Below, in pieces: positions 10,045 to 19,820 of a stretch of DNA of 64,000 nt; the first letter of the stretch is position 1; each line of letters opens with the position of its first letter. Source of the stretch: Paracoccaceae bacterium (lineage in GTDB: Bacteria > Pseudomonadota > Alphaproteobacteria > Rhodobacterales > Rhodobacteraceae). Made by a program: the position numbers and the translations under genes. The notes beneath the pieces were generated by a model. The model made no database searches. It worked only from the letters and a program-made list of their open reading frames with translations, and was not told the DNA's origin. Location: positions 51,193 through 115,192 of the forward strand of contig JALQUU010000001.1 in assembly GCA_023260655.1 (NCBI GenBank), in the 5' to 3' direction.

Positions 10045-11972
10045 CCCTTGCCCTCCAGATAACGCCGCTTGGCTTCTTCCGTGCGCTGAATGTCGCGCAC
10101 CATGCCGAAAATCGCCGCTTCATCGGACTTGTCGGCATAACGGAACTCGCTATCGGCGTAGCGGTTGATCTCCTGCACCACCATCTCCACCGTGATCGGG
10201 CGGCGCAACTCCGCAATCATATCAGGCTTGCGATCATAGGGCTGGAAAAGGAACAGATCCGGCTCCGCCATCCATTCATCCGGCAATTCGAAATCCATCG
10301 CCCGCACCTTCACCGCATCGGTGATGTTCTTGATCGCGCGACCCGTAAACCGCGCATCGGCCTCCTGAATGGCCTTCAGATAGGTGCCAAGCTTGGCAAT
10401 CGTATCCAACTCCCCCACCCGCGCCTCCACCTCGGCAAACACATGGCGCAAACCCGCCTCCTGCGGCTCGGAATGCTTCTCGAAACTCTCCGCCACCGCC
10501 CGCTTGATCTCTTGCGCGGCGAAAAGCTCATGCGCCCCCAAGGGGATCTCGTGCTACTTGCCCAAGAGAAGCGCCAGAATATCGATGTAATCCTCGCGCG
10601 TCTGCGGCCCGTCCACCAGAAACCGCGCCCCCGCCCGCTGGCGCAAAGCATCGTCCACATTCTCGGGGTAGTTCGAGAACATCCCGAAGGTGCAATTCCC
10701 CCGCACCACCGTATTCGCCCCCGCAAAGGCATCCATCAAGACCGAGGTAATCTCCAACGCCCCCGCTGAAGACTGCCGATCCCCCCGCTTCCCAGCGATC
10801 TGGTCGATATCGTCAATCGTGCCGAACCCGATCACCGCAGGATCGAGCACCGCATTGATGAACGCCCGCGCATTCTGCCCCGACTTGCCCTGATAGCTGT
10901 CGATATTGTCCACGCTCAGGTTCTGGTAGCGGAACAGATACCCCGCCACACCGCAATACTCGTGGATCATCCCCGCCATCATCTGGATGAGCGTCGTCTT
11001 CCCCGTCCCCGGCTTCCCGTCCCCGATGAAGGTAAAGATAAACCCGCCCAGTTCCGCGAAAGGATTGAGCTTATGCTCGAAATCATAGGCCATCAGCATC
11101 TTTGCCAAACGCATGGCCTGATACTTGGCGATATGGTTGCCCACCACCTCATGCGGCTTCTTGAACTGCATGGTGATGGTGCTGCCCTTGGCCTTCCGCG
11201 CAGGGCTAAACCCGTTGATCGCGAACCCGTCCGCCTCCACCTGCCACGAGGCGCCCGTAAACGTCTCCAGCCGCGGTGCCGTCACCGCCCGTGCCGCGAT
11301 CTTCTCCATCAAAGCCTCGGCAAAGGCCGCCACCACCCCCACCAACTGCGCCTCATCCGAGGCCAGCGCGCCGATATCCTGATCCAACTCCCAAAGCACA
11401 CCCTGCAAGGCCAGAGGCGCGTTATCCGTCAACACCTCCTCCACCCCGCCAACCTCTACGGTCACTTCGGAGGCATGCGGTGCCAGAAGAAACGCCACGG
11501 CATTGCCGAATACATGCAAAACCGCCAAGGCTTCTGCCTGCAACAACTCACCAAACGCCACCCGCTTATCCGCCCCAAGCGTCCCTTCCAAATTCGCCCG
11601 CTTCAGCGCATCAAGCCCCGTCCGCGCCGCGAATTCCGCACCCAGCGCCAAGGCGATCGCCGCACTCCGGCGCAAAACCGATAGAACCGTGGCCTGCACA
11701 GGGCTTGGAAGCCCGTCGCCCCCCACAGCCTCCACCCGCTCCACCAGATGCACCGCCCCGGCCCGCGCCACCTGACGCGTCACCAAGCCCGGCGTCGTCG
11801 AACGGAACCGCCGCGCAGCCCCCACACCGGGCGAGCGCTCCACCCCAGCCATCTCACGCGCCACCCCCACGCGCGGCGCGTGTTCGAACCCCGATAGAAG
11901 CGCCAATGCCGCCGGAGATTCCGCCCGCACCGCCTCTTCCCGCAATTCCATCTGGCCCGCATTGAGTGACAT
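10041..11972 (-). pseudogene. AAA-type ATPase with in-frame TAG (possible pseudogene or sequence error)
   Basis: Walker A GDGKPGTGKTTLI, Walker B-like VIGFGTIDDID; ORF stops at 10554 (ILALLLGK*) and continues in frame (HEIPLGAHELFAAQEIKRAVAESFEKH...) to 10041. Confidence 0.75.
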
Positions 11973-11983
11973 ACCACTCTCCC

Positions 11984-12027
11984 TTTTCAAAATATCCCCG
12001 CCAGAGGCACGCGCCTTTCAGGCGCGT
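11984..12027 (-). repeat. Dispersed intergenic element, partial copy
   Basis: minus strand CGCGCCtgaaaGGCGCGtgcctctggcgGGGATATTTTgaaaag; lacks CCAATATG. Confidence 0.4.
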
Positions 12028-12040
12028 TCAACTCAAGCGT

Positions 12041-13165
12041 TCAATAGGCAAGCACCCGCCCACCCGGTGCCACCACGAATTTCCGTACAGTCTGAAACCC
12101 CGCCGGATTGCGCACTGCGAGCACCTGATAGGGCCGCTCCGGCATGACGATCGCTCGCTCCATCCGCGTTGCTCCCGTCTCCACCCCGCGCCCCGCAAAC
12201 GGGTCCAAGGCAAACACCTGCCGCTCCACCGAGGAAAACCAACCGAGCTTTTCCTCTTTCACGCCTTCGCTCTCCAGATCCTCCAGCGTGAAGGCCAAAG
12301 CCCAATCCTGCCCCATCGGCGCAGCCGCCTGTTCAAGCACTTCGCGAATAGGCCCGTGCTGCTCGGTATAGGCATGCGAATACATCGGCCCCACGTGCAA
12401 ACGCCGCAAGCGCTTCGGGTGCAAGTCGTTGAAATATTCGTCAAATCCCTTGGCGATGGTCAAAAGCTTCAAGCCCCCCATCGCCTGCCCCATCAGATGC
12501 GCCTGCACCTCCGGCCAGCGCCGCACGTCCTTCGGTAAAGCCGTGCGCCCGCTGTCTTCCACCTCCAACAGGTAGATCGCGGGCAGGTTCACTTGGCTGT
12601 CATAGGCGGCCCAATGGATCAGATACCGCCGCCGATCTTCGCCCAGCCCCGAAAGCCAGACAGCCTGCGGATCGTTGCGCGCCCAGAACAAATCGCCCCG
12701 CTGCAATTCCTCGTAATAAAGCCGCTGCGAGAGCGCGAATTGCTCCTCCGTCGGGATCTCCTGCGCCCCCACGATCCGCCGCACCATCGCTTCCTTCAGC
12801 GCCTGCGTCGGTGGTAGCCCTTCCAGATGCCGCCCCGCCTGCATCGCATCATTGGCCATCATCAGAAGCTCGTTGAACACCGGAAACCCGCTCTCGACCT
12901 TGTCGATCTGCAGCACCCCCGCCATGCTCGCCGTCTCACGCCCGACCAGAAGGTATTTCATCGAAAGCGCCCGGAACGTCAGGTTGAGCGCCACCAGATA
13001 GCGCGTCACCGCCTCCATTTCTTCGGCATCGAACTGCCCCTCGGCGCGCAGCATCGCCGCCACCCGCCCGAGATGGCCGAGAATCCCCTCAAACTTCGCG
13101 AAATAACGCCGGCTCGCAAAGCGGTCCGCCAAAGCCACGTGGTCGCGCGTCAACTCCTCGCTCAC
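12041..13165 (-). CDS. Conserved hypothetical protein in AAA/TelA-like cluster
   Basis: Intact 374-aa ORF, collinear with neighbouring minus-strand genes; no recognisable domain. Confidence 0.6.
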   Translation of the reverse strand: MSEELTRDHVALADRFASRRYFAKFEGILGHLGRVAAMLRAEGQFDAEEMEAVTRYLVALNLTFRALSMKYLLVGRETASMAGVLQIDKVESGFPVFNELLMMANDAMQAGRHLEGLPPTQALKEAMVRRIVGAQEIPTEEQFALSQRLYYEELQRGDLFWARNDPQAVWLSGLGEDRRRYLIHWAAYDSQVNLPAIYLLEVEDSGRTALPKDVRRWPEVQAHLMGQAMGGLKLLTIAKGFDEYFNDLHPKRLRRLHVGPMYSHAYTEQHGPIREVLEQAAAPMGQDWALAFTLEDLESEGVKEEKLGWFSSVERQVFALDPFAGRGVETGATRMERAIVMPERPYQVLAVRNPAGFQTVRKFVVAPGGRVLAY

Positions 13166-13213
13166 GGCAGCATCTCCCCCGTCTTCACCCGCATCGCGCC
13201 AAATGAACGCGGA

Positions 13214-14296
13214 TCAGCCGCCATAGGCATTATTGTCGTGCTTCTCGACGATCTCGGCAAAGCGGCGCGCAAAACGTTCATCCGCCTTGGCCTTCGCTTC
13301 CAGCACCTGCCGCGCGAACACCATATGGTCTTCGTGGCGCTCCATCATATCGGCCATCTTCTCGTTGGTGGCCGCACCGATCGCCGCCATTGCCGATTGC
13401 GCCTCTTGATCGGTCTTTACCCCGATCTCGTTGATCCGGTGCGCCACATCCTGCTGCTGTGCCGTCTTCAAGGATTTCGTTAGCGCATCATAGAGAACCA
13501 CCCGCTGCCGCGTGTCGGTCTGCAGCTTGTTGATCAACACCATCTGCGTCGCCGCTTGGTTCTGCAAACTATCGACCCAGGTCTTGCCCTTCTCGATATA
13601 GCGCTCCAGCGTCTGGCTCTTGGCGAGCTTCACCTGCTCGTCCTGCACCATCTCGTTATGGCGCGTGTTCAGCTCCGCAAGCTCGGTTTCCAACTTGGTC
13701 CACGCCGCCGCGTCTGTCGTCACGGCGAATTTGTTTTCCAATTCGATGATCTTCGGATCAAGCGCGGCAATCTCCGCCCGCACGCCCTCCAAGGCCCCCA
13801 CGGTGAACTCCCGCTCTTCGAGCGTTTCCACCAGATTGGCCTCAACCTTCGTCTTCTGGCGGTTCAATTCGTCAAGCTGGCTCTGCAGAAGCTTCGTAAT
13901 CACGTCCGATTTCGCGATCAGGTCCTGCAGCTTGTCGTCGATGGAAGCCGTCCGCATCCGCTCCTGCCGCATCGCCTCCGAACGCCCCTTCGAGAAAATG
14001 CCAACGAAACTCTCCCACCCGGTTTTCGAGCGCATCTCGCTGAAATCCTTGGAGAACCCCGCCGTCGCATCATCCAGCCCCATCATCAACTCGGCGATAT
14101 TGGCGTTCATCACCTCGGTGTGCTTGTGCACATCCTCAAGCGTCGCGTTCTCGATATCGATAGACGCGGCCTTCGCATCGCCAGCCGCCATTTTCGCCCG
14201 CGCCGTCTCGATCCGGCCCGTCAGCTCCGCCATGCGCGCCTGCGCCTCGGCCGCTTCCCGCTGGGACTTCTCGATCTGTGCCGCAAAATCGCTCAT
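13214..14296 (-). CDS. Long alpha-helical protein, TelA/toxic-anion-resistance-like
   Basis: MSDFAAQIEKSQREAAEAQARMAELTGRIETARAKMA...; central WESFVGIFSKGRSEAMRQERMR and C-terminal coiled coil resembling TelA/KlaA organisation. Confidence 0.5.
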   Translation of the reverse strand: MSDFAAQIEKSQREAAEAQARMAELTGRIETARAKMAAGDAKAASIDIENATLEDVHKHTEVMNANIAELMMGLDDATAGFSKDFSEMRSKTGWESFVGIFSKGRSEAMRQERMRTASIDDKLQDLIAKSDVITKLLQSQLDELNRQKTKVEANLVETLEEREFTVGALEGVRAEIAALDPKIIELENKFAVTTDAAAWTKLETELAELNTRHNEMVQDEQVKLAKSQTLERYIEKGKTWVDSLQNQAATQMVLINKLQTDTRQRVVLYDALTKSLKTAQQQDVAHRINEIGVKTDQEAQSAMAAIGAATNEKMADMMERHEDHMVFARQVLEAKAKADERFARRFAEIVEKHDNNAYGG

Positions 14297-14440
14297 CAAA
14301 CTCTCTCCGCTCCGCCAAAGGCAATGTTACAATGCTTTACATATGAACGCTCTCGCGCGAATGGAAGTCTTGCAAATGCCGCGAAAGAAGAAAAGCCCGA
14401 AGCCCTTGATCCCTGCCCGTTCCCGCGCCACTCTCGCGCC

Positions 14441-14776
14441 ATGCTGAACCTCGCTGTCACCCCCGCCACCGACCCCGAAATCTCCCGCCCCGCCCCCGAA
14501 AAGGTGCTCGCAAGCGATCCCGTGCACACGGCATGGAACCTTGAGGAACGCGACGGGCTCTATTGCGGCCTCTGGCAATCCACTCCCGGCACATGGCGCG
14601 TCTCCTATGACGAGTGGGAATATTTCCACATCCGCGAAGGCCATTCGATCCTCACCCCCGATGGCGGCACCCCGATCCACCTCCGCAAAGGCGACGCGCA
14701 AATCATCCGCCCCGGCTTCACCGGCACATGGGAAGTCGTCGAAACCACGCTTAAGGATTACGTGATCCGCCTCTGA
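14441..14776 (+). CDS. Cupin domain-containing protein
   Basis: GLWQSTPGTWRVSYDEWEYFHIREGHSILTPDGGTPIHLRKGDAQIIRPGFTGTWEVVET. Confidence 0.85.
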   Translation: MLNLAVTPATDPEISRPAPEKVLASDPVHTAWNLEERDGLYCGLWQSTPGTWRVSYDEWEYFHIREGHSILTPDGGTPIHLRKGDAQIIRPGFTGTWEVVETTLKDYVIRL

Positions 14777-14793
14777 AGCCCGAAAGGCCCGCC

Positions 14794-15786
14794 ATGCTCC
14801 ACACCGGCCCCCGCAACCTGATCACCGATGTTACAGGCCTCCGCGTCGGCAATGCTCAAGACCTGTATGTAAAAACCGGCGTCACCGTTCTCGTGGCCGA
14901 CCAGCCCTTCACCGCAGGCGTCCATGTGATGGGCGGTGCCCCCGGCACCCGCGAAACCGACCTTCTCGCCCCCGACAAAACCGTCGAATCCGTTGACGCC
15001 CTCGTCCTCTCCGGCGGCTCCGCCTTCGGCCTCGACGCCCCCTCCGGCGTTGCCGACGCGCTCCGCGCCATGGGTCGTGGCTTCGCCGTGGGCGACATCC
15101 GCGTCCCCATCGTTCCGGGTGCGATCCTGTTCGATCTGATCAATGGTGGCGCGAAAGACTGGGCCGAAAACCCCTATAAAGCCTTGGGCAAAGCCGCTAT
15201 TGAGTCCGCAGCCGCCGATTTCGCGCTCGGCTCCGAAGGCGCAGGCACAGGGGCCACCACCGCCAACTTCCGTGGCGGCCTCGGCTCCGCCTCCGTCGTC
15301 CTGCCCTCGGGCCATACCGTGGGCGCCCTCGTCGCCGTCAACGCGCTCGGCTCCGCCACCGTGGGCCAAGGCCCGCACTTCTGGGCCGCGCCTTTCGAAA
15401 TCGGCTCAGAATTCGGCGGCCACGGTCCCGCCGCCCATTATCCGCAAACCGAAATCCCCGAAACCAAGCTCCGCGCCCACTCTAACACCACCATCGGCAT
15501 CGTCGCAACGGATGCAGCGCTCACCAAAGCCCAATGCACCCGCCTCGCCACCGCCGCCCATGATGGCTACGCCCACGCCCTCGTCCCCGCCCACACGCCG
15601 ATGGACGGAGACCTCATCTTCGCCGCCGCCACAGGCGCGAAACCCCTCGATAACACCGTGGCCGATACGCTCTATCTCGGCCATGCCGCCGCGACAGCCA
15701 TGGCCCGCGCCATCGCCCGCGCGATTCGCGCCGCCCGCGCGCTCCCCGGCGATCTGCAACCGGCCTACATTAGCCAGCACGGCTAA
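14794..15786 (+). CDS. P1 family peptidase (DmpA-like)
   Basis: ITDVTGLRVGNAQ...VLSGGSAFGLDAPSGV...GAGTGATTANFRGGLGSAS. Confidence 0.88.
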   Translation: MLHTGPRNLITDVTGLRVGNAQDLYVKTGVTVLVADQPFTAGVHVMGGAPGTRETDLLAPDKTVESVDALVLSGGSAFGLDAPSGVADALRAMGRGFAVGDIRVPIVPGAILFDLINGGAKDWAENPYKALGKAAIESAAADFALGSEGAGTGATTANFRGGLGSASVVLPSGHTVGALVAVNALGSATVGQGPHFWAAPFEIGSEFGGHGPAAHYPQTEIPETKLRAHSNTTIGIVATDAALTKAQCTRLATAAHDGYAHALVPAHTPMDGDLIFAAATGAKPLDNTVADTLYLGHAAATAMARAIARAIRAARALPGDLQPAYISQHG

Positions 15787-15807
15787 ACCCCGCAGCAAAA
15801 ACGCAGA

Positions 15808-15842
15808 AAGGCCGCGCAGAGCACTCTGCGCGGCCTTTTCTT
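15808..15842. terminator. Rho-independent terminator, possibly bidirectional
   Basis: aaagGCCGCGCAGAGcaCTCTGCGCGGCcttttctt between convergent P1 peptidase and rpmJ. Confidence 0.85.
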
Positions 15843-15855
15843 GCCTCAGGGCAAA

Positions 15856-15981
15856 TTAGCCCTGGCGTGCCTTGAAGCGACGCTGGGTCTTGTTGATCAC
15901 GTAAACGCGGCCCTTACGGCGCACGATACGGCAATCCTTGTGACGCGCTTTGAGCGAACGCAGCGAGTTTGCGACCTTCAT
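15856..15981 (-). CDS. rpmJ: 50S ribosomal protein L36
   Basis: [41 protein letters not shown] (41 aa; not in the ORF track). Confidence 0.95.
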   Translation of the reverse strand: MKVANSLRSLKARHKDCRIVRRKGRVYVINKTQRRFKARQG

Positions 15982-16057
15982 GGGTCTCTCCATCTGTCGT
16001 GCCGCTCACGCGGCGGTGTTACGGGTGGCCGGCACGTAAGCGCCAAGGCCGGTGAAA

Positions 16058-16132
<75 letters not shown>

Positions 16133-16244
16133 CGAAGCATCCGAAGCGCTTCTGGTCTGCGGGTCTATAAAAGGAGTCGTGAGGGGGATCAAGGGCTTTT
16201 GGAAAACCTTTTTTCCGGCTTATCTTACCTTTAAGGGAGAGCCC

Positions 16245-17105
16245 ATGAACACCACGTTGCACCGGATCCTCTGGCCAGAAAAACGCGCCTCCAGCGTGAT
16301 CTTCGCCTCGCCGCATTCCGGCAGGGCCTATCCGCGCGAATTTCTCGCCGGATCGCTCCTTGACGACCACCTCATCCGCTCCTCTGAAGACGCTTTCGTC
16401 GACCAGCTTTTCGCCTCCGCACCGGATCACGGCGCGCCGCTTCTTCTCGCCGATGTGCCCCGCGCCTATGTCGATCTGAACCGCGCCCATGACGAGCTGG
16501 ATCCCGCCCTGATCGCAGGCCTCCGCTCCGCACCGCAAAACCCGCGCATCGCCTCGGGCCTCGGCGTCATCCCCCGCGTCGTCGCCAACGGCCGCGCCAT
16601 CTATCGCGGCAAGATCACCGCGGAAGAGGCCGAAACCCGCATCGCCCGCCACTGGCAGCCCTATCACCAGAGCCTGCAACGGCTCTTGGCCGAATCCCAC
16701 GCCAGCTGCGGCGAAGCAATCCTGATCGATTGCCACTCTATGCCCCAAGAAGCCGTCGACGGCATCGCCCGCTCCGGCCTCCGCCGCCCCGAAGTGGTTC
16801 TGGGCGACCGTTTCGGCGCCTCGGCAGGCTCGGATGTCGTCGAAGCCGTCGAATCCGCCTTCCGCCGCGCAGGCCTCACCGTCGCCCGCAACACGCCGTT
16901 CGCCGGGGCCTACACCACCCAAGCCTATGGCCGCCCTTCCCGCCGCCAACATGTGCTGCAAATCGAGATCGACCGCTCGCTCTACATGAACGAACTCACG
17001 ATCCGCCCGAACGCCCATTTCGAAACCTTCCGCGCACTCCTCGACGGCATCATCCGCGACATCATCCGGATCGGGGCCAAGCCAGAACGCCTCGCCGCCG
17101 AATAA
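16245..17105 (+). CDS. N-formylglutamate amidohydrolase family protein
   Basis: MNTTLHRILWPEKRASSVIFASPHSGRAYPREF...DVPRAYVDLNRAHDELDP...LQIEIDRSLYMNE. Confidence 0.88.
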   Translation: MNTTLHRILWPEKRASSVIFASPHSGRAYPREFLAGSLLDDHLIRSSEDAFVDQLFASAPDHGAPLLLADVPRAYVDLNRAHDELDPALIAGLRSAPQNPRIASGLGVIPRVVANGRAIYRGKITAEEAETRIARHWQPYHQSLQRLLAESHASCGEAILIDCHSMPQEAVDGIARSGLRRPEVVLGDRFGASAGSDVVEAVESAFRRAGLTVARNTPFAGAYTTQAYGRPSRRQHVLQIEIDRSLYMNELTIRPNAHFETFRALLDGIIRDIIRIGAKPERLAAE

Positions 17106-17107
17106 TC

Positions 17108-18361
17108 TCAGCGCAGCGACCGCCCCTTCACGATCGCCCCCGCCCCGAACCGTTCGCGGATCGCATCCGAGGCCCGTTCCACCCGCGCCCGCTTCTCCGC
17201 ATCGGGATCCAAGAGATCGCCCCCCGCATCGCGCGCCGTATCCTCCGGCACCAGCTCCGAAATCCCCACCCCGATCAAGCGCCACGCGCCCACCGGCACC
17301 GTATCGAACAGCTCCCGCCCCCGACGATAGATCACATCCGCCAATTGCGCAGGCTCCCTGAGCGTCACGCGCTTGCTCACCAGCTTGAATTCGGGGCTCT
17401 TCAGTTTCAGCGTCACCACCCGCCCCGCAAGGCCTTTCGCCTTGGCCCGATCCGCCACCTGCACAGCCAAACGCCACAGATGCCCATCGAGCAAGTCGGC
17501 GTCGGAGGTGTCCTCGTCAAAGGTCGTCTCCTTGGAAATCGACTTCACCGGCTCGTCCGCCGAAACCCGCCGCGCATCCTCGCCCCGCGCCAGATAGTAA
17601 AGCCGCTCCCCCATCGAGCCGAACCGCTGCACCAGATCGCGCTTTTCCCAGCGCAGAAGATCGGAAAAGAGCCGGATCCCCGCCGCCTCCAACTCGCCTT
17701 GCAACGCGCCCCCAACGCCCCAGATCATCCGTACAGGCTTTTCCCTGAGAAACGCCGCCGTCTCTGCCTTGCCGATCACCGAAAACCCGTGCGGCTTATC
17801 CAGATCACTCGCGATCTTGGCCAGAAACTTGTTGTGCGAAAGCCCGATCGAGCCAGTCACCCCCAGCTCCGCCTTCATCCGCTTTACCAGCCGCGCCAGC
17901 ATCACCGCAGGCGGCACCCCGTGCAGCCGCGCCGTGCCCCGCAAATCCATGAACGCCTCGTCAAGCGACAAAGGCTCCACAGCCGGCGTCAACTCAAGCA
18001 TCAAGGCCCGGATCGCCCGGCTCACCTCCGCATAAACCTCCATCCGCGGCTTGATCACCACCGCATCGGGACAAAGCTTCAACGCCTTGAACATGGGCAT
18101 CGCCGAACGCACGCCCCTAATCCGCGCCACATAGCACGCCGTCGCCACCACCCCGCGCTTCCCGCCCCCGATAATCACCGGCTTGTCACGCAACTCCGGA
18201 CGGTCCCGCTTCTCCACACTGGCGTAAAACGCATCGCAATCCATATGCGCAATCGCCAGATCGAAAAGCTCCGGATGCGCCACCACACGCGGTCGCCCGC
18301 ACGAAGGGCACCGCGCCCCGCGCTCGAACTGGGTCAGACAATCTCGGCACAGGCTCTGCAT
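17108..18361 (-). CDS. dinB: DNA polymerase IV with N-terminal zinc-ribbon-like extension
   Basis: IAHMDCDAFYASVEKRDRPELRDKPVIIGG, LDEAFMDLRGTARLHG, SIGLSHNKFLAKIASDLDKPHGF; N-terminal CRDC...CPSC. Confidence 0.93.
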   Translation of the reverse strand: MQSLCRDCLTQFERGARCPSCGRPRVVAHPELFDLAIAHMDCDAFYASVEKRDRPELRDKPVIIGGGKRGVVATACYVARIRGVRSAMPMFKALKLCPDAVVIKPRMEVYAEVSRAIRALMLELTPAVEPLSLDEAFMDLRGTARLHGVPPAVMLARLVKRMKAELGVTGSIGLSHNKFLAKIASDLDKPHGFSVIGKAETAAFLREKPVRMIWGVGGALQGELEAAGIRLFSDLLRWEKRDLVQRFGSMGERLYYLARGEDARRVSADEPVKSISKETTFDEDTSDADLLDGHLWRLAVQVADRAKAKGLAGRVVTLKLKSPEFKLVSKRVTLREPAQLADVIYRRGRELFDTVPVGAWRLIGVGISELVPEDTARDAGGDLLDPDAEKRARVERASDAIRERFGAGAIVKGRSLR

Positions 18362-18373
18362 GGCCGCACCCTA

Positions 18374-18388
18374 GAACAAGTCGCGAAC
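18374..18388 (-). promoter_or_regulatory. Candidate LexA/SOS box upstream of dinB
   Basis: GAAC-AAGTCGC-GAAC (minus strand GTTC-N7-GTTC), the alphaproteobacterial direct-repeat SOS box, 13 nt upstream of dinB ATG. Confidence 0.8.
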
Positions 18389-18510
18389 AACAGGGAACAG
18401 GAATCAGAATCCACCCGCGCTTTCCAGACACCGAAACTAGCCCGAAAGAAACGCCGGATCCGGCACGGGTCACCTCCGCACCCAGCCCGGAACCAAGCGC
18501 ACCCCCCGTG

Positions 18511-18563
18511 TCTTCATATTGGCCCAAATATCCATCCCGAGGCGGTGCACCAGCACCGCCGAG
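18511..18563 (-). repeat. Dispersed intergenic element copy 2
   Basis: minus strand GGCGGTGCtggtGCACCGCCtcgggatGGATATTTgggCCAATATGAAGA. Confidence 0.65.
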
Positions 18564-18598
18564 ACATCAATCGCGGCGAAGCCGCACAATTTGATCCT

Positions 18599-19729
18599 TT
18601 ATAGCGGCGCGATATCGCCCTCGGCGCGCAGCGCATGGAAATCGGCTTCCCAGTCGGCAAACCGCCCCGCCGCAATCGCGTCCCGCATCCCCGCCATGAT
18701 CTCCTGGAAGTAATGCAGGTTATGCCATGTCAGCAGCATCGAGCCGATAATCTCGCCCGACTTGATCACATGATGCAGATAGGCGCGCGAATAGTTCCGG
18801 CAGGCGGGGCAAGTGCAGGCCTCGTCCAAAGGTCGCGTGTCCTCGGCATGGCGCGCGTTGCGCAGGTTCACCTGCCCCCGCCGCGTCCAGCCCTGCCCCG
18901 TCCGCCCCGAGCGCGACGGCAGCACGCAATCCATCATATCCACGCCACGCTTCACCGCGCCCACGATGTCATCGGGCTTGCCCACGCCCATCAGGTAGCG
19001 TGGCTTGTCCTGCGGCAGGAAACCCGGCGCATAATCGAGCACACCGAACATCGCCTCCTGCCCCTCGCCCACGGCCAGCCCGCCAATGGCGTAACCGTCA
19101 AAGCCGATCTCAACCAAGGCCTTGGCGCTTTCCTCACGCAACTCCGGCGTCACGCCACCTTGCATGATGCCGAAAAGCGCATGCCCCGGCCGGTCGCCAA
19201 ACGCGTCCTTCGAGCGTGCCGCCCACCGCATCGAAAGCCGCATCGATTCCGCCACCCGCTTGTCGTCTGCAGGCAGCGCCGGGCATTCGTCGAAACACAT
19301 CACGATATCCGAGCCGAGAAGCTTCTGGATCTCCATCGACCGCTCCGGCGTCAATTCGTGCTTCGACCCGTCCACATGGCTGCGGAACGTCACACCCTTT
19401 TCCGTGAGCTTCCGCAAATCCGCGAGGCTCATCACCTGAAAGCCCCCCGAATCCGTGAGGATAGGCCGCTCCCAGTTCATGAACCTGTGCAACCCGCCAA
19501 GCCGCGCCACCCGCTCCGCTCCGGGGCGCAGCATCAGGTGGTAGGTATTGCCCAAAAGGATGTCCGCGCCCGTCGCCCGCACGCTTTCGGGCATCATGGC
19601 TTTCACTGTCGCTGCCGTCCCCACAGGCATGAAGGCAGGTGTGCGGATCTCGCCGCGCGGCGTGTTGATGACCCCGGTGCGGGCTTGGCCGTCGGTGGCA
19701 TAAAGCGTGAAGGAAACTCTCTGTGTCAT
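18599..19729 (-). CDS. tgt: Queuine tRNA-ribosyltransferase
   Basis: [42 protein letters not shown]...[13 protein letters not shown]...[13 protein letters not shown]. Confidence 0.96.
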   Translation of the reverse strand: MTQRVSFTLYATDGQARTGVINTPRGEIRTPAFMPVGTAATVKAMMPESVRATGADILLGNTYHLMLRPGAERVARLGGLHRFMNWERPILTDSGGFQVMSLADLRKLTEKGVTFRSHVDGSKHELTPERSMEIQKLLGSDIVMCFDECPALPADDKRVAESMRLSMRWAARSKDAFGDRPGHALFGIMQGGVTPELREESAKALVEIGFDGYAIGGLAVGEGQEAMFGVLDYAPGFLPQDKPRYLMGVGKPDDIVGAVKRGVDMMDCVLPSRSGRTGQGWTRRGQVNLRNARHAEDTRPLDEACTCPACRNYSRAYLHHVIKSGEIIGSMLLTWHNLHYFQEIMAGMRDAIAAGRFADWEADFHALRAEGDIAPL

Positions 19730-19820
19730 GGCGCTCTTCTGCCCCGCTTCCCGCGCAAAGAAAAGCCCCGCTTGATCCTGCCCCCCTCACGGCGCAGAGT
19801 TGTCCCGGAGGGAGATCACC

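Noticed and set aside
16730-18604. 624-aa plus-strand Arg/Pro/His-rich ORF opposite dinB
   Set aside because: Antisense shadow of dinB; no domain pattern.
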